Shown in pieces: positions 1-13,421 of a stretch of 64,000 nt of DNA. A model generated the notes under the pieces. It was given only the letters and a program-made list of their open reading frames with translations. It searched no databases and had not been told where the DNA came from. Every line of letters begins with the position of its first letter. Positions within the stretch are counted from its first letter, which is position 1. Source of the DNA: Eutypa lata (lineage: Eukaryota > Ascomycota > Sordariomycetes > Xylariales > Diatrypaceae); assembly GCA_022661535.1 (NCBI GenBank), contig JAKULF010000004.1, positions 3,720,001-3,784,000 on the forward strand. Direction: 5' to 3'. The position numbers were made by a program, and so were the translations under genes.

Positions 1-3000
1 TTATAAAATTATTATTTTATATAATTTTTCGTAATTATTACGAAACGACGTTTAATTTTATTAAATTTTAAAAATTAATTTTATTATAAAATTTATATTT
101 TTAAAAAACTTAAATTTATTTATAATAAAAATTATAAAATAATTTAAAATTAATAAAAACGATACTTTTCGTTTTTTATTTAATAATTAATATATATTAA
201 ATTACGTTTATATTAATATTTTTATTCGTATATAAATAATTGAATATATTTATTATTATTAAATAATTAATTTAATTTTAATTTTATAATAAATGTTATA
301 TATATATAATTTTATTTATCCGTAATTATATTAATTTATTTTAAAATTAAAAATAAATATACGTTTAAATAATTATTTTTAATATATTTAAAATAAAATT
401 TAATTTTATTAAAACGTTATTTTAATTTAATTTAAATTTTTAATTTTTATTTTTAATTTAAAAAAAAACAATATTAATTTATTAATATTTAATTTTTAAA
501 TAAATAATTAAATATAAACTTAAACCGTTTATAATTACTTATATTTATAATTTATTAAAAACAAAAAGCCGGTTTTTTTACGATTAATTTTATTTAAAAT
601 ATTTACGTAAGTTTTTAAAATCGAAACGATTATTATTAAAATAATAATTACTGTTAAAATAATAACCGTTTAAATAATACATATTGTTAAAATAACTTTC
701 GTAATAATTACGAATATAATAATTTTCGTAATAATTTTCGTAAATATTAAAATTTAATACGTAATCGTAATCGATTTTAAAATCGTTATCGAAATAACTT
801 TAATAAAAAACGTTCTTTTTTTAAAAACGCCGTTGTTATTAAAATTAATAAATTCGTTTAAATTAAAACGTATAAATTTAAACGTTATATTTATAAATTA
901 AATATTTTATAATAATAAATAATTTAAAACGTAAACTTATAAAAAGTTAATTAATTTAAAATGATTATTTTTATTAAAACATTTTAATAAAAAAATGTTT
1001 ATTATAATAATAAATTCGTAAATAATAAAAATATTCTTATTTATGTTTTTTTTAATAAAATTTCGTTATTAACGTTTAAAACGTTATGAATTAAAAAAAC
1101 ATATTAAAAATATAATTAAATTTTTTTATTTTATAATGTTTATATAAAATACGTATATTTTAATTTTTATATTAATATATTATATTTAATTAAATCGTTT
1201 TTAATAAATATTTAAAATAATAATATATTTACGTTAAAAAATATATAAAAAATTTCGGTATTTAAAAGAAACGCTTTTTTACGATTATTAATAAATTAAT
1301 TTTCGAAAATAAAATTTTTTATATTGCATAAATTATAATAATAAATTTTAAAATATAATTAAATTAATTATTTAAATTAAAATATATTAATATCGATTTT
1401 TTTAATAAAATAATAAATAAAATTTAATTATATTAAAAAAATTTAAAAACGTAATAAATTAAAATAATATTATTTATAATTATAAATATTAATAATTTTA
1501 TTTATTTATTAAAAAAAGTACGTTAAAATATAAATATTTTAATATAAATCGAAAACGAAAAAATTAAATTATTTTTATTCGTAAAAGTTTAAATTTACGA
1601 TAAGTTAAAATTAAAGTTATTATTAAAAAAAATATAATTAAATATATGTAAAATATTTATTAATTATTTTATTAAATAAATAAAATTAATATTTTATAAA
1701 AAAGTATTTATTTTTTTAACGTTTTTCGTAAATTGGTTTATATTTAACGTTATATAATGTTTAAAGTTAATACGATTATATTATTATAAATAACGATAAT
1801 TATTTTTATTAAGTATTTCGAATTTTAAAAGTTTAATAAATATAAAAACGAAAAAATATATATATTTATATTTTTATATTTAAATGTTTTATATTTTATA
1901 ATAAACGTTAAAATTTTAAAAATAATATTAATAACGAATTATTTAAATATATTTATATAAATTTAACGAAATTATAAATTTAATTAAATCGTAAATATAA
2001 ACGATAATAAATATATATTAATTAATTAAATACGTATATTTATAATTTAATTTATCGTTTAATAAATAATTTAAATAATATTAAAAAGTTTTAACGAAAT
2101 TTTAAAAGCTTTTATATTTTAAGAAATTATAATAATAAATAATTTTATTTATATTTTATTCATAAACGAAATAATTTTAAATAATATTTAAAAAGTAATT
2201 AATAAGTTATTTTTTAAATTTTTAAATGATTTTATTAAATTTAAATATAAATTTAATAATATATTTAATTTTACGAAACTTTTAAATTATTTAAAAATTA
2301 TAATAAAAAATAACGTTATTATATTTATAATTAATTTTTTTTAACGAATAAAATTAAAGCCGTTTTGGAAAAATATAACGTGTAAAAAAATAAAAGTATT
2401 ATTTTTATAATTAAAAACGAAAAAATACGTATCGATTTAATTAATAATTAATAAAATTAAAGTTTTTAAATTTAAATTTATCGTTTAAAAGTTAAAAGTT
2501 AAAAATATTTTAATAATATTTTCGATATAATATATAAAAAAAGTTAATTAAAATAAATAAAAAAGTTTATTTTTTTTTAATTATTTTATTTTTATCGTTT
2601 AAAAAATTATAAATAATATAAAAAAAAAACGTATTATAATGGATTTTAAAGTTTGAAATAATATTATAATATTCGATATATATTTTATATTATTATAAAA
2701 AGATATTTTTATTTTTATTTGAAGAAAATAATATATTACGGTTTTAAACGTAATAACTTTTTTTATTAATTTTTTTTTAAAAATATAAAGATTATATAAT
2801 AATTATATCGTTTAAAAATCTAAAAGTATTTAACGTAATATTAATAAGTTTTCGAAATAATTTAACTTTTATTTAACGTTTTATAAATTAACGTTTTTTG
2901 CTTTATAAATCTTTTTATTAAATATATATAAACGATATTATAATCGTTAATTATTTTTTTAAAAAATATTTAATTTATTTTAAAAAGACTTTTAATTTTT

Positions 3001-3179
3001 TTAATAATATTAAATTATTTTTTAATTTTAAAAAATTATTTATTAAATATAATTTTATTAAGTTTTTCGAATTAAAAATTAATAATTTCGATATAATTAT
3101 AAACGTTAAATAAAAAGAAAGTTTTTAGTTTTTATAAAACGTATTTATTAATAGTAATTATTTAATATATTAAAATTTA
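1..3179. other. RIP-decayed DNA, probably upstream gag/pol of gypsy-1
   Basis: Extremely AT-rich with surviving C mainly in CpG (11 of 15 C's in 1-480). No open frame. It lies immediately upstream of a recognisable Ty3/gypsy integrase end on the same strand, so it should hold the reverse transcriptase, protease and gag remains of that element. I could not find a convincing YxDD or zinc-knuckle relic, nor a 5' LTR matching the 3' end near 7440-7575. The assignment is inference from position only. Confidence 0.4.
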
Positions 3180-6100
3180 AGTTAAAAGATATTTATTAAA
3201 TTAAACGTTAATTAATAACGTAATGTCGAAATTATAATTTTTTATTTAAAAAAAATATAAAAAAACGAATTTATATTTTTAAATAATATTAAAATTATTT
3301 TATATTTTAATAAAATGTTTATAAAATTTAAGTAAAGATATAAAATAATTAAGTTAAAAATTATTAATTTAATTTAAGTTTATTAATAATTACGATTATA
3401 AATATAATTTTATATTAAAAATATTATTATTTTAATAAATTATAAAAATATTAAAAATATTATAAAATAAAGAAATTTATATTTTATAAATATAATTAAA
3501 AATAATTTCGTTTCGATATAAGTTATATATCGGATAAAATAAACTTTATTTTAAATATATTATTTTATTTATTAATTTATTATCTTTTTAAAAATAAAAT
3601 AAAAATAAAAAACGAATTTAAAAATATTTTAAATGATATTATTAATAACTTTAATTATTATATAACGAAAATTAAAATCGATTTTTTTTATAATAAAAGA
3701 TAATTATAAATTATAAAAAAAACGTTAAATTTATAAAAATAATTAAATAATTTAAAACGATATAAAATAAAAATATATAACGTTTATAAATTAAGTTATA
3801 AAAAAAGTTTATATAAAAATACGATGAAATTAAAATTAATTTAAATTATTTAAAATCGTTAATTTTATTTAAAGTTAAAAAATTACGATTTTTATTTAAT
3901 AATTTTTTTTTATAATATTTTAAAAAATAACCGTAAATAATTATTATAAAGATATTTTTTATATATTTTATAATAATAAACATTATTTTAATTTTACGAA
4001 AATATTATAAAATATAAACGGTTTATATATTAAAAAATTTATTCGAAAAGTTTTAAAATATTTTAAATATTATTCGAATTATTTTTAAAATCGTATTAAT
4101 TAAAATTAAATATTAAAATTTTTAAGATTTATTTAATTTAAATTAATTTTATTTTATATAATAAATTAAAATTTTATAATCGGTTTTTTTTTAATATTCT
4201 TTAAGTATATATTTTATAATTACTTATTTATTATTATATATAAATTTTTTAAACGATATATTTTAATTTTTAAAAATACGAAATATACGGCTTAAAAATA
4301 AATAAATATTATGTTATAAATCTTATAATTATTTAATTAAAAACTACTTAAATAAATAATTTTAAATAAAAATTTTAAATTTATTTCGAAATTTTAATAA
4401 TTTATTTTTATACATTTTAATTTTAAATTTTATTTTACGACGATATATTATTTATAAAAAAACGAATAAATAAAATAAAAGAATTAAAATATAAAAATAA
4501 TAATACGTTATTATATATTTACGTTTAAATAATCTTAAATAAATATAATATCGATGTTTTAATATAATATTAATAATTTTAAATTAATTATTTTAAAACG
4601 ATTATTTAATAAAGTAATTTTCGGTTTTAAATTATTATTTTTTATCTTTATTTTAAAAGTTTTATATACGTTTATAAATTACGAAATATTTCGAAAATTA
4701 TATTAAAAAAATATATATTTAATTTTAAATTTTATAACGGCAAATTATAAATTAAAATATAATATACGTTATAAATCGGTAAAATTTAATATTAAGGATA
4801 AAGTTTATTTAAAACTGTATAAAAATATATTTTTTAAAAAAAACTATCGAAAAAGTAATTATAATAACGAATAGATTTTTTAATCGTAATTAAGAAAATT
4901 AAAAATTAAATTTATAAATTAAATTTTCTTCGTTATTAAAAAATACATAAAGTTATATTAATAATATATTTAATTAAAAGTTTTAAAAAGTAAAATTTAT
5001 AAAAAAAAAATTAAAATTAAAATAAATATTAATAAAAAATAACGATAAAAAATAAACGTTTTATAAAATTAAAAAGTTATATAAAAAATATTAATATTAA
5101 AATATATAATAAAATAAAATAAATAAATGATATAATAAAATTAATAATATTTAAAATAAATTTTAATATAAAACGTTACGAAATTAATATATAATTTTAA
5201 TAAAAAATATAAAATAATTTTATATTATTAAATATTATTATTAATATAATAATAAATAATTAAAAAATAATAAATATTATATTAAAAATTAATATATAAA
5301 TTAAATTATTTTTAAAGTTTTTATAATAACGATAATTTATATACGTAAAAATATAAATTTTTATTAAATTTAATACGAAAAATATATATAATCTTATATA
5401 TTTTATATATAAAACTTTAATTTATATAAAAGAAAATTTTTATTTAATAATTTATATAATATTTTTATTTATTTTTAATTTATTTTATTTATTTTCGTTT
5501 TTTTATTTATATTTTAATAAAATTAAGCGAAATTTTATCTTTTTAAATTATTAAATTTAAATTTATTTTTTTTATTTTTTTATTTAACGATTAATTTTAA
5601 ATTTTATTATTTAAATCGTTAATTATTCTTAATTATTCGTTATTTATTATAACGGTTAAAATTAATATAAAATGAAAAATTTATGTAATTATTAAATATT
5701 TTTATTTTATTTTAAATAAATTAATTTTATATAAATAATATAAAATTTAATAATATAATTTTAAAAATCGTTAAGTTAAAGTTAATATATTTTAATTTAT
5801 TTTAATTTTAAAGGTTAAATAAACGAATAATAAATATAAAAAGTATTTTCGAAAAATAAAATTTTAATTAATAAAATAAATATATTTAAAAAATATCAAT
5901 AATTTTTTTAATATATATTTTTATAAAAAATAAATTTATTAAATGTTATAAAAATATTTATTAAAATAATATTCGAATAATAATTTTTAATTTTTAATTT
6001 TTAATTAAGTATAATAATAAATATAACGAAAGTTCGTAATAAAATTTTTAAGTATAAATAAAATATGTTTTATAAATTATAAAACCTTTTATTTATATGC

Positions 6101-7575
6101 GTCGTTTTCGAAGCGATACGAATTTATAACGATTTAAATAAAAACTTTAAATATTAATTATAAAAACTTTTATAACGATTATATTAAATTAACGTAAAAT
6201 AATTTATTAATCGATATAATTAACGTATAATTTTTAATATAATAATTTTTATAAAATAACGATAACGTTATACGTTTTTCGTAAATTTAAAAATAAAATT
6301 AATAATAAAGTTTAAAGTTTTAATTAAAAAAACGAAAACGAGTTTATTATTTTTAATATATAATAAAAATATAATAATATTACGAATAAATTAAAAAACA
6401 ATTTATAAAATAAAAATAAAATAAAAATTTAAAACGTAAATTTTTTATTTAATATATTAATATTAAATTAAATAATTAATACGATAAATATAAATATTTA
6501 AAATTTAATTAAAATTATAAATAAAAAAATAAGTTTTATTTATAAATAATTAATAACGTATTTAAAAATTAATAAATTAATTATAATTTTAAATAATATA
6601 TTAATTTTTAAAGTTCGGTAATTTTTCGAAATTTATTATCGAAATTCGTAAAGTACGACGTTATTAAAAGATAATAATTAATAAAATATATTAAAAACAA
6701 AAATATCGAAAAAATTATTAACGATACGTTAAAGAAATATAAAAACGATACGATTACGTAATACGAAAATATTTATTAAATCTTTTTAATAAATATAAAA
6801 GATTTAATTACTGTTAAAATTAACGTTAATTAATTAAAAAACGAATTTTTTTGCTTTAAAATACCGTAAATTATATTAATATAATTCGGATAATATTTAA
6901 TATTTGTTTCGTTTTAATTTTTATTTTATTAAATTTAATACGGTTAATTTTTATAAATATAAAAAAAAAACTTTTTTCGTTTAAATCGAAATCGTTAAAA
7001 ATACCTTCGAATTAATCGTTAATTTAATTATGTATTTAGTTTTCTGTTTAATTATTCGTTTAATTATTCGTTTAATCTTTTGTTTAAGTTTAATTATTAA
7101 GCATTTTACTTTTTAATAATTCGTTTTTAAGTTTAAATTTTAATAATAACGAAAGTTTTATTTTTATAATATTAAAACCATTTTCGTTAAAAAACAAAAA
7201 ACGACGATAATAATTAAAAAGCCTTAAATTAAAAGAAGAAGAAATAAACTTAAAAAGATATTCGGGATTAAAAAAAGATAAAAAATGTTATTATCTTAAG
7301 TTATTAATTTTTTTTCCGTTTATTTTGTTTTTTTTAATTAAAAATATTTAAATAATATAATTATAATTTATACATATAAATGATTAAAACGAGTCGTTTT
7401 AATTTATGTTAAAAAAGTATTTATTATAAAAAGAAGTTTTTTTTATATAATTAAACTAAAACTTACGGTCTTAAAATACGTAATAAAGCATTACGTTTTT
7501 ATATTAATAATTATTTTTTATTTTTAAATAATTAATTAAAAAATTAACTTTTTTATATAATTTGTTTTATAATTT
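3180..7575 (+). mobile_element. gypsy-1L: 3' part of a RIPped Ty3/gypsy retrotransposon
   Basis: This stretch matches the reverse complement of 59656-64000 almost end to end; for example 5330-5680 pairs with 61640-61990 and 7020-7530 with 59690-60270. The shared end near 7575 marks the element terminus. The + strand carries the C-terminal integrase motif of Ty3/gypsy elements at 4758-4823, which fixes orientation and class. The terminal ~130 bp (7440-7575) recurs at 13740 and 20913. All frames are broken by TAA/TAG. Whether the terminal block is an LTR is unproven, because no second LTR is in the window. Confidence 0.8.
4758..4823 (+). pseudogene. Ty3/gypsy integrase C-terminal relic
   Basis: Reading from 4758 gives Y-N-I-R-Y-K-S-V-K-F-N-I-K-D-K-V-Y-L-K-L-Y-K, without a stop over these 22 codons. 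This is the (F/V)KxGDxVYLxLHxG block at the integrase C-terminus of fungal Ty3/gypsy elements. Expected H appears as Y (CAT to TAT) and expected G as K (GG to AA), both plausible RIP products. The inverted copy at 62565-62627 reads K-N-E-I-Y-L-K-I-Y at the same place, so the two copies together support the GDEVYL core. The flanking frame is full of stops; non-functional. Confidence 0.75.
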
Positions 7576-10500
7576 ATTTCGATTGTATTAATATTTTTAA
7601 TAACGATTATTACGGTTATTATTAACGAATAAACGTTAAAAATAATAATTATATTTTTAATAAAAACTTTAATAATTTTTATAATTATAAATAAAATTAA
7701 TATAATAAAACTTATTATAAAAATCGTTAAAATGAAGAAATTAAATAAAAACTTTTTAATTAAAATTAATACGAATTTAATAAAAATTATTTATTTATTT
7801 TAAAACTTTAATGTTTATAATTTATTTATTAATAAAAGCTTGATTAATAAAAATAATAAAAATAATTATTAAAAGTTGTTTTTTAAATATTAATAAAATT
7901 TATTTTTATAATAAATATTTAATTAAAACTTATAAATTTAAATATAAAAATTAATATAAAAATTAAAAATATCGAAATTCGTTTTATAATAAATATTAAC
8001 TTTTTTTAAAAAATATTAAAAAACTTATTAAATTTTAAATTTACGTTTAATTTAACGATTAAAATATAAAAATTAAAATAAATAAAATTTAAAATTTAAA
8101 ATATATATTTAATAAATAAGTTAAAACTTATAACTTTATAAGCTTAAATAATATTTATATAAAAAAAACTCTTTTAATAAAACTTTTTCGTAAATTAAAG
8201 ATTTTAATTAAAAAAATACTTTAAAATATTAATTATATTTAATTAATCTTTTTAAAAACAACTTTAAATAAAATAAAATAAAAATAAAAATATATAATTT
8301 ATTTAATAATAAAATTAACTTAATTAATATATTATAATTAAATATCGTTACGAAAAAGCTAAAGACAATTATTTAAAATAATTCTTTTTAAAAAGATTAT
8401 TAATAATCTTTCGAATTATTTTTTTAAATAAAGAAATATCGCATTAATAAATATTTATTTAAATAATTATAAAGTTTTTAACATTATAATTTAAATTCAA
8501 ATTTAAATATTTAATATTTTAAATATTTTAAATTTTAATTATTTATAAAATTATAAACAAAATCTTTAATTATGTTTTAAATAAAAACCGTTAAAGAATA
8601 ACGTTTATTTTTATTATTTAATATTTTAAATTTAAATATTAAAAAAAGTTATATTAACGTTATTATAAACTTTTTAAAAGAGTTTATATTAATTATATAA
8701 CTTATTTATAAAATTATTTAAATTTCTTTTCGATAAATTTAAAAATACGCGTAATAAATAAAAAAACAAGTTTTAAACGAAAAACTTAAAATAAAAATAT
8801 TAATAAAAGTTTTTTTTAAAAACATTTAAAATTAATTAACAAACCGATTAAAACGAATTATTTAAAGTTTAAGATTTTAAATAAAAATATACGGTTATTT
8901 TATAAAAGTTTTTAAATGAATAATTTCGCTAACGTTAAAAGATAAAGAAAAAGAAACATAACGAATAAATTTATAAAACTTTATAAAAAAATCGAAAAAG
9001 TTTTAAATATTAAAACGCGAAATAAAAGTTAATTTATTATTAATAAATTTATCGATTAAAAGTTAATATTAACGTTTTATTAAAATAATTCTTTTAATAA
9101 GTTTTAATAATAATTCTTTTTTAAAAAGACTTTAAAAATTAATATAAAACTTTACGAAAAATATAATTAAATAAAAAAGTTATTAAAAAGTTTAAATTAA
9201 AGTTTAAGTTTTTAATAATTTTAAATAATTTATTATAATAAAAAAGAAAAAATAAATTTATAATAAAAATATTTTATATTAAATATTTAAAAAATAATAA
9301 TTTATAAAAAAAACTTTTAAATAATATTAATAAATTAAAATAATATAAAAAAAAGTTAAAAAAAATAAAATTGTTTTAAAATAAATTAAAAAATATTATA
9401 AATAAATATTATAAAAGTTATAAAAGTTTAACTTAAATCTTAAATAAAAGGTATAATAAAGCGAAACGTTAAAAATTAAAGATTTACGTATATATTAAAA
9501 TTTAAAAATAATAAATATAAATTTATTATTAAAGCTTATATATAAACTTGAAGCGCATTTATAAATTAATTTTTAAAATAAAGTTTAAAATTAATAATTT
9601 AAACGTTATTAATTTAATAAAATTTAAAAATTTAAATAATATATTAATTATATTTTTCGTTATTAAATATATTAATAAAAAAGTTAAAAGGTTTTATAAC
9701 TTTAAGATTTAACTTAAAAACTTAAAATATAAATAAGTTTTTAATAATAAAAGCTTAAATTTAATAATAAAGTTTTATTTAATCGTTATTAATATTAATG
9801 TTTTTATAATTAATTATTAATTTTATATAAAAGTTTTAAAGATATATAATATAAAGATTTAATATAATATTATTAAAGAATAATTATAAAAAAAAGAAAT
9901 TTATGTTTATAATTTTATAAAAGTTTTAATTATAAAAATATTACTTAAAAGTTTAATAATGTTAAAAATAATTAAAATTTTAATAAATATTCTTTTCTTA
10001 ATCGTAACTTTAAATAACGAATAATATAAAAAGAATTCTTTTTAAAATATTGTTTTTTAAAAAAAAGATTATTTAAAATTTAAAATTTAAAATTTTTTTA
10101 AATATAAATATAAATAAAATTAAAGTTATAAATGTTTAAAAAATATTATTAATTAATATAATTAAAATTATAATAAAAGTTATATTATTATATTTTAAAT
10201 TATAAAAGCGACGAAAGGTTTAATATTTAAACTTAATAATTACTTTTCGTTATATTAATATATATAAAAAAACAAAGTTTTTAAAAATCTTTTTAAAAAG
10301 TATTAATTTATGTTTTATCTTTATAATAATTATATATTAATTATAATAAAGGAAAATTATATATTATAAATTAACAATTATTTATAATTTTAAATAAAAC
10401 TTTTTATTAAATTTTTAAAAGTTCGTAAATTTAATTAAATATTATTAATATTTATATTAATAATAAACTTTTTTAATTATAATATAATAATAACGTAACG

Positions 10501-12234
10501 TTATAATATAAATATTTAATTATAACGTTATATTTTATTATTTTATTATAAATTATTATAACGAATTATAACGAAAATATTATTAACGCGTTAAATTAAA
10601 AAATATTAATTATCGTTATTTAATAACGATTATTATTAATTAACGATTATTATATTTATTATAAAATATTATATTTAATTAATTATTATAAAGTTATTAC
10701 GAAACTTAAAAAACGATAAAGATTTTAATTATTAATAAAAATAAAATAAACTTTTATTAATTAATAAAATAAAATAAAATAATTATTTATTTTATTTATC
10801 GGTCGTTTTTAAGCAAAATCGTTTAAAAACTTATTCGATTAAATTACGACGAAACCGTAATTAAAGTAACGATAATTAATCGTTATAAAAATTAAATTTA
10901 TAAATAAATAAATTAAACTTAATAACGATATATTACGAATTAATAATTAATAAAATCTTTATTATTTACGTAATAGCTTTTTTTATTAAAAAATAATCGA
11001 AATTATATCGTTATCGTTAAGTATTTATTACGAAATAAAAAACCTTAAATTTAAATTTTAAAAATAATAAATTAATAAAATAATTATTAAAGATTTTAAT
11101 TTTATTTCTTTTTAAAAATAATAATATTTAAGTTTTTAATTATTAAATTAAAAAGGTTTATTAATAAATTTTTTTAAATATATAAAAAAGTAATATTATT
11201 ATTATAAAGAAATAATTTCGAATTATAAAAGTTATATTTATATTATAAACGTTTTTATTTTTTATTGCTTAATTTATTAATTAATTTTATAAAATATAAA
11301 TATATTATTTTTATTTTTATTAAAAAATATTTAAAAAAATAATAAAAATAAAATATAACTTATTATTATTAAAAAATAATTAATTAATTTATTAATTTAA
11401 TTTGTTATTATTAAATAAAACTTTTTATTTATTTAAAGTTTTACGATAATTAATATATATTAATGAAATAAATAATTATTTAATAAATTAACGATATTAA
11501 TTTATAATTATAATTTTTAAACGTAACGATTAAAAAATATATAAATTTTATTTATTTTAATTATTTATTATTTATTATATATTATATATAAATTAATTTA
11601 TAATAAATAAATAAATAAAATAATAAGTTTTAATAAAAAATTAAGTTATAAAAAGTAATATATATTTAAATAAAAAATAAAAAATTTTTTATAAAAATAT
11701 AATTAATAAAAAAAGTTTTTTATTTATTTATTTATTTATTTATTATAATAAAGTTTAATGTTAAATATTATAAATAAATATTTTAAATTTTTATTTTTTC
11801 GTATTTTAATTATTATATAAAACTTTAATAATTTCGTTTTATATATAAATATTATATTTTTTAAATATAATATGTTATTATTATTTATAATAATATATTA
11901 ATTTTTTATTATAATTTATTATTTTTTATATTTATCGTTTATATAATTAAATTATAAATTAATTTATTTTATATTATTTTATTTTTTATTATAAATAATT
12001 ATTATTAATATATAAAAATATTAATATTATTTAATTATTTATAATTTTTCGAAAATAAAAATTTTTAAAATAAATAATAAAATAAAAATATTACGAAAAT
12101 TATAAATATAAATTTATAATTAATAAAAAAACGATATTATTTTAACGAAAATATTATAATAAATACTTTTAATAAAAAATATTTTTTTTAAAATAATTAT
12201 TATAAAATAAATTATTTAAATTTTAAATTTTTAA
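7576..12234. other. 4.7 kb of RIP-decayed sequence, class not identified
   Basis: AT-rich and CpG-sparing like the rest. Parts (about 8900-9960) are purine-rich on the + strand, as decayed lysine-rich coding frames look here, so a retrotransposon body on + is likely, but I found no reverse transcriptase, integrase, zinc-knuckle or terminal-repeat relic. Short simple repeats are present, including TTTA units near 11722-11742. No gene, RNA or regulatory site can be supported. Confidence 0.6.
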
Positions 12235-12531
12235 AATTTTTCTTAGCCGTTACGTTTGAAAAAAAAAAGGTACGGCTTTTTGCTTGTAAACAAGTTACGG
12301 GGATCTTTTTTTTTTTTTTAGGCGGAAAAATTTTGTTGTGTAATAAAAGTTAATGTAATTAGTTTAGTTTTTAAAAAACTTTTGATTTATTGAGATTCGA
12401 ATTTAAAGGTTGCTATACGTATAGGGCGGTTAAGCTGTCAGAACTGACCGGAGGTCATTTTGTGGCTAAGTCTTGCACCACTATTACGACCTACCCCTAA
12501 ATTATAACGCTTTTTTCTATATATATAGGTT

Positions 12532-12646
12532 CTGTAGGTCTATAAGCTGTAGGTCTGTAGGTCTATAAGCTGTAGGTCTGTAGGTCTATAAGCTGTAGGT
12601 CTGTAGGTCTATAAGCTGTAGGTCTGTAGGTCTATAAGCTGTAGGT
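12532..12646. repeat. Tandem array, 5 perfect 23-bp units
   Basis: Five identical head-to-tail units, each CTGTAGGTCTATAAG followed by CTGTAGGT, at 12532, 12555, 12578, 12601 and 12624. The core CTGTAGGT is the same one used in the 8-bp array downstream and in element B5. Perfect identity indicates recent expansion. In RIPped copies the matching region has become TTATAAGTTTATA-type sequence (for example 14845-15010). Confidence 0.95.
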
Positions 12647-12658
12647 CCTGCCACCACC

Positions 12659-12689
12659 TAGACCACCTAGTCAGAAGCTAGGTGGTCTA
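12659..12689. repeat. Perfect inverted repeat, 12-bp arms, 7-nt loop
   Basis: TAGACCACCTAG at 12659-12670 and its reverse complement at 12678-12689 flank the loop TCAGAAG. The same ACCACCTAG/CTAGGTGGT arms recur at 12881-12906 and in element B5 near 49819-49850, so the hairpin belongs to the family. Confidence 0.9.
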
Positions 12690-12725
12690 CAAAGTAAGTT
12701 ATTTAATTTTATACCTTACTAAGCG

Positions 12726-12794
12726 GGATTCGAATCCAAGGCTTTCAGAATTACGGTTACAATTATTACATCTACAGATTTAGCCATTACACTA
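12726..12794 (-). promoter_or_regulatory. tRNA-like region with pol III A and B boxes (SINE-like module)
   Basis: On the minus strand, TAGTGTAATGG (12794-12784) fits the pol III A box TRGYNNARNNG at every position, and GGATTCGAATCC (12737-12726) matches the B box with one deviation; the spacing of 46 nt is tRNA-like. The B-box sequence is itself palindromic, so the A box gives the strand. Acceptor and T stems do not pair well, so this is tRNA-derived, not a working tRNA. Element B5 has the same module at 49632-49701, and decayed versions sit in B1, A3, A4, B2 and B3. Confidence 0.6.
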
Positions 12795-12880
12795 TAAGCT
12801 TATTACATTAATCACATTAAAAACCTACACTTTATCCACCTACATATAGCTAATTCTAAAGGTAAGTAATTAAAGCTGCC

Positions 12881-12906
12881 ACCACCTAGGTCAGAAGCTA
12901 GGTGGT
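12881..12906. repeat. Inverted repeat, 9-bp arms
   Basis: ACCACCTAG at 12881-12889 and CTAGGTGGT at 12898-12906 around an 8-nt loop, GTCAGAAG. Second copy of the family hairpin. Further half-sites (GCTAGGTAGG, CACCACCTAGG) follow to about 12965. Confidence 0.85.
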
Positions 12907-13165
12907 CAGCAGCTAGGTAGTCAGCAGCTAGGTAGGTGGTCAATGCAGCACCACCTAGGTTATCTAGGTCTGTAAGCTGTAGGTCTGAAGGTCTACAGGT
13001 CTGTAGGTTACCCTGTAGGTTACCCAGTAGGTTACCCTGTAGGTCTGTAGGCTGTAGGGCTGTAGGTCTGTAGGCTGTAGGGCTGCAGGTTGTAGGTTGT
13101 AAGGCTGTAGGTCTGTAAGTGGCTTGTAGGTCCGAAAAGTGGCTTGTAGGTCCGAAAGGTGGCTA

Positions 13166-13221
13166 GTAGGTCTGTAGGTCTGTAGGTCTGTAGGTCTGTA
13201 GGTCTGTAGGTCTGTAGGTCT
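13166..13221. repeat. Tandem array, 7 perfect 8-bp GTAGGTCT units
   Basis: Seven identical GTAGGTCT units followed by a partial one. It is preceded by degenerate repeats of GGCTTGTAGGTCCGAAA type (about 13121-13165) that also occur in B5 near 49930-49970. Translated on the minus strand this gives the repetitive Thr-Asp-Leu-Gln-Thr-Tyr-Arg-Pro pattern, so the two minus-strand open frames at 12964-13334 are repeat artefacts. Confidence 0.95.
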
Positions 13222-13421
13222 GTAGAGCCAGGTAGAGCTAGGTCCAAAAGGGTTAGGTATATGGACCGAAAAAGAGGATGCACCCAATCAGCTGCGATTA
13301 TGGACTGTATGTATGTTTTTCGAAATGGATACACCCAATCAGAAGCTGTTATAGCAATAAATATGTATTTTTAATGTATTTAACGGCTATTTGATTATCT
13401 AAACAATGATTACGTAATTAA

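Noticed and set aside
4430..4460. F-Y-D-D-I-L-F-I, resembling a reverse transcriptase YxDD box in gypsy-1L
   Set aside because: It lies only ~320 bp before the integrase C-terminal block, far too close for reverse transcriptase, and the inverted copy reads F-Y-N-D-L-L. Probably within integrase by chance.
1..12234. Mitochondrial or Plasmodium-like AT-rich genome
   Set aside because: No mitochondrial genes, no long open frames, CpA/TpG loss with CpG retention, and intact GC-rich copies of the same repeats in the window all indicate RIP.
12532..12646. CRISPR-like array
   Set aside because: Units are contiguous with no spacers, and the genome is eukaryotic.
12726..12794. Functional tRNA gene on the minus strand
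   Set aside because: A and B boxes are good but acceptor and T stems do not pair, and the module is part of a dispersed repeat.
13166..13221. Telomere-like repeat
   Set aside because: GTAGGTCT is not a known fungal telomere unit, occurs only as a short internal array, and is shared with element B.
12964..13334. Two minus-strand open frames of about 100 codons in the A1 island
   Set aside because: They are translations of the GTAGGTCT array: eight-residue periodic peptides with no start context, no domain and no counterpart frame in B5.
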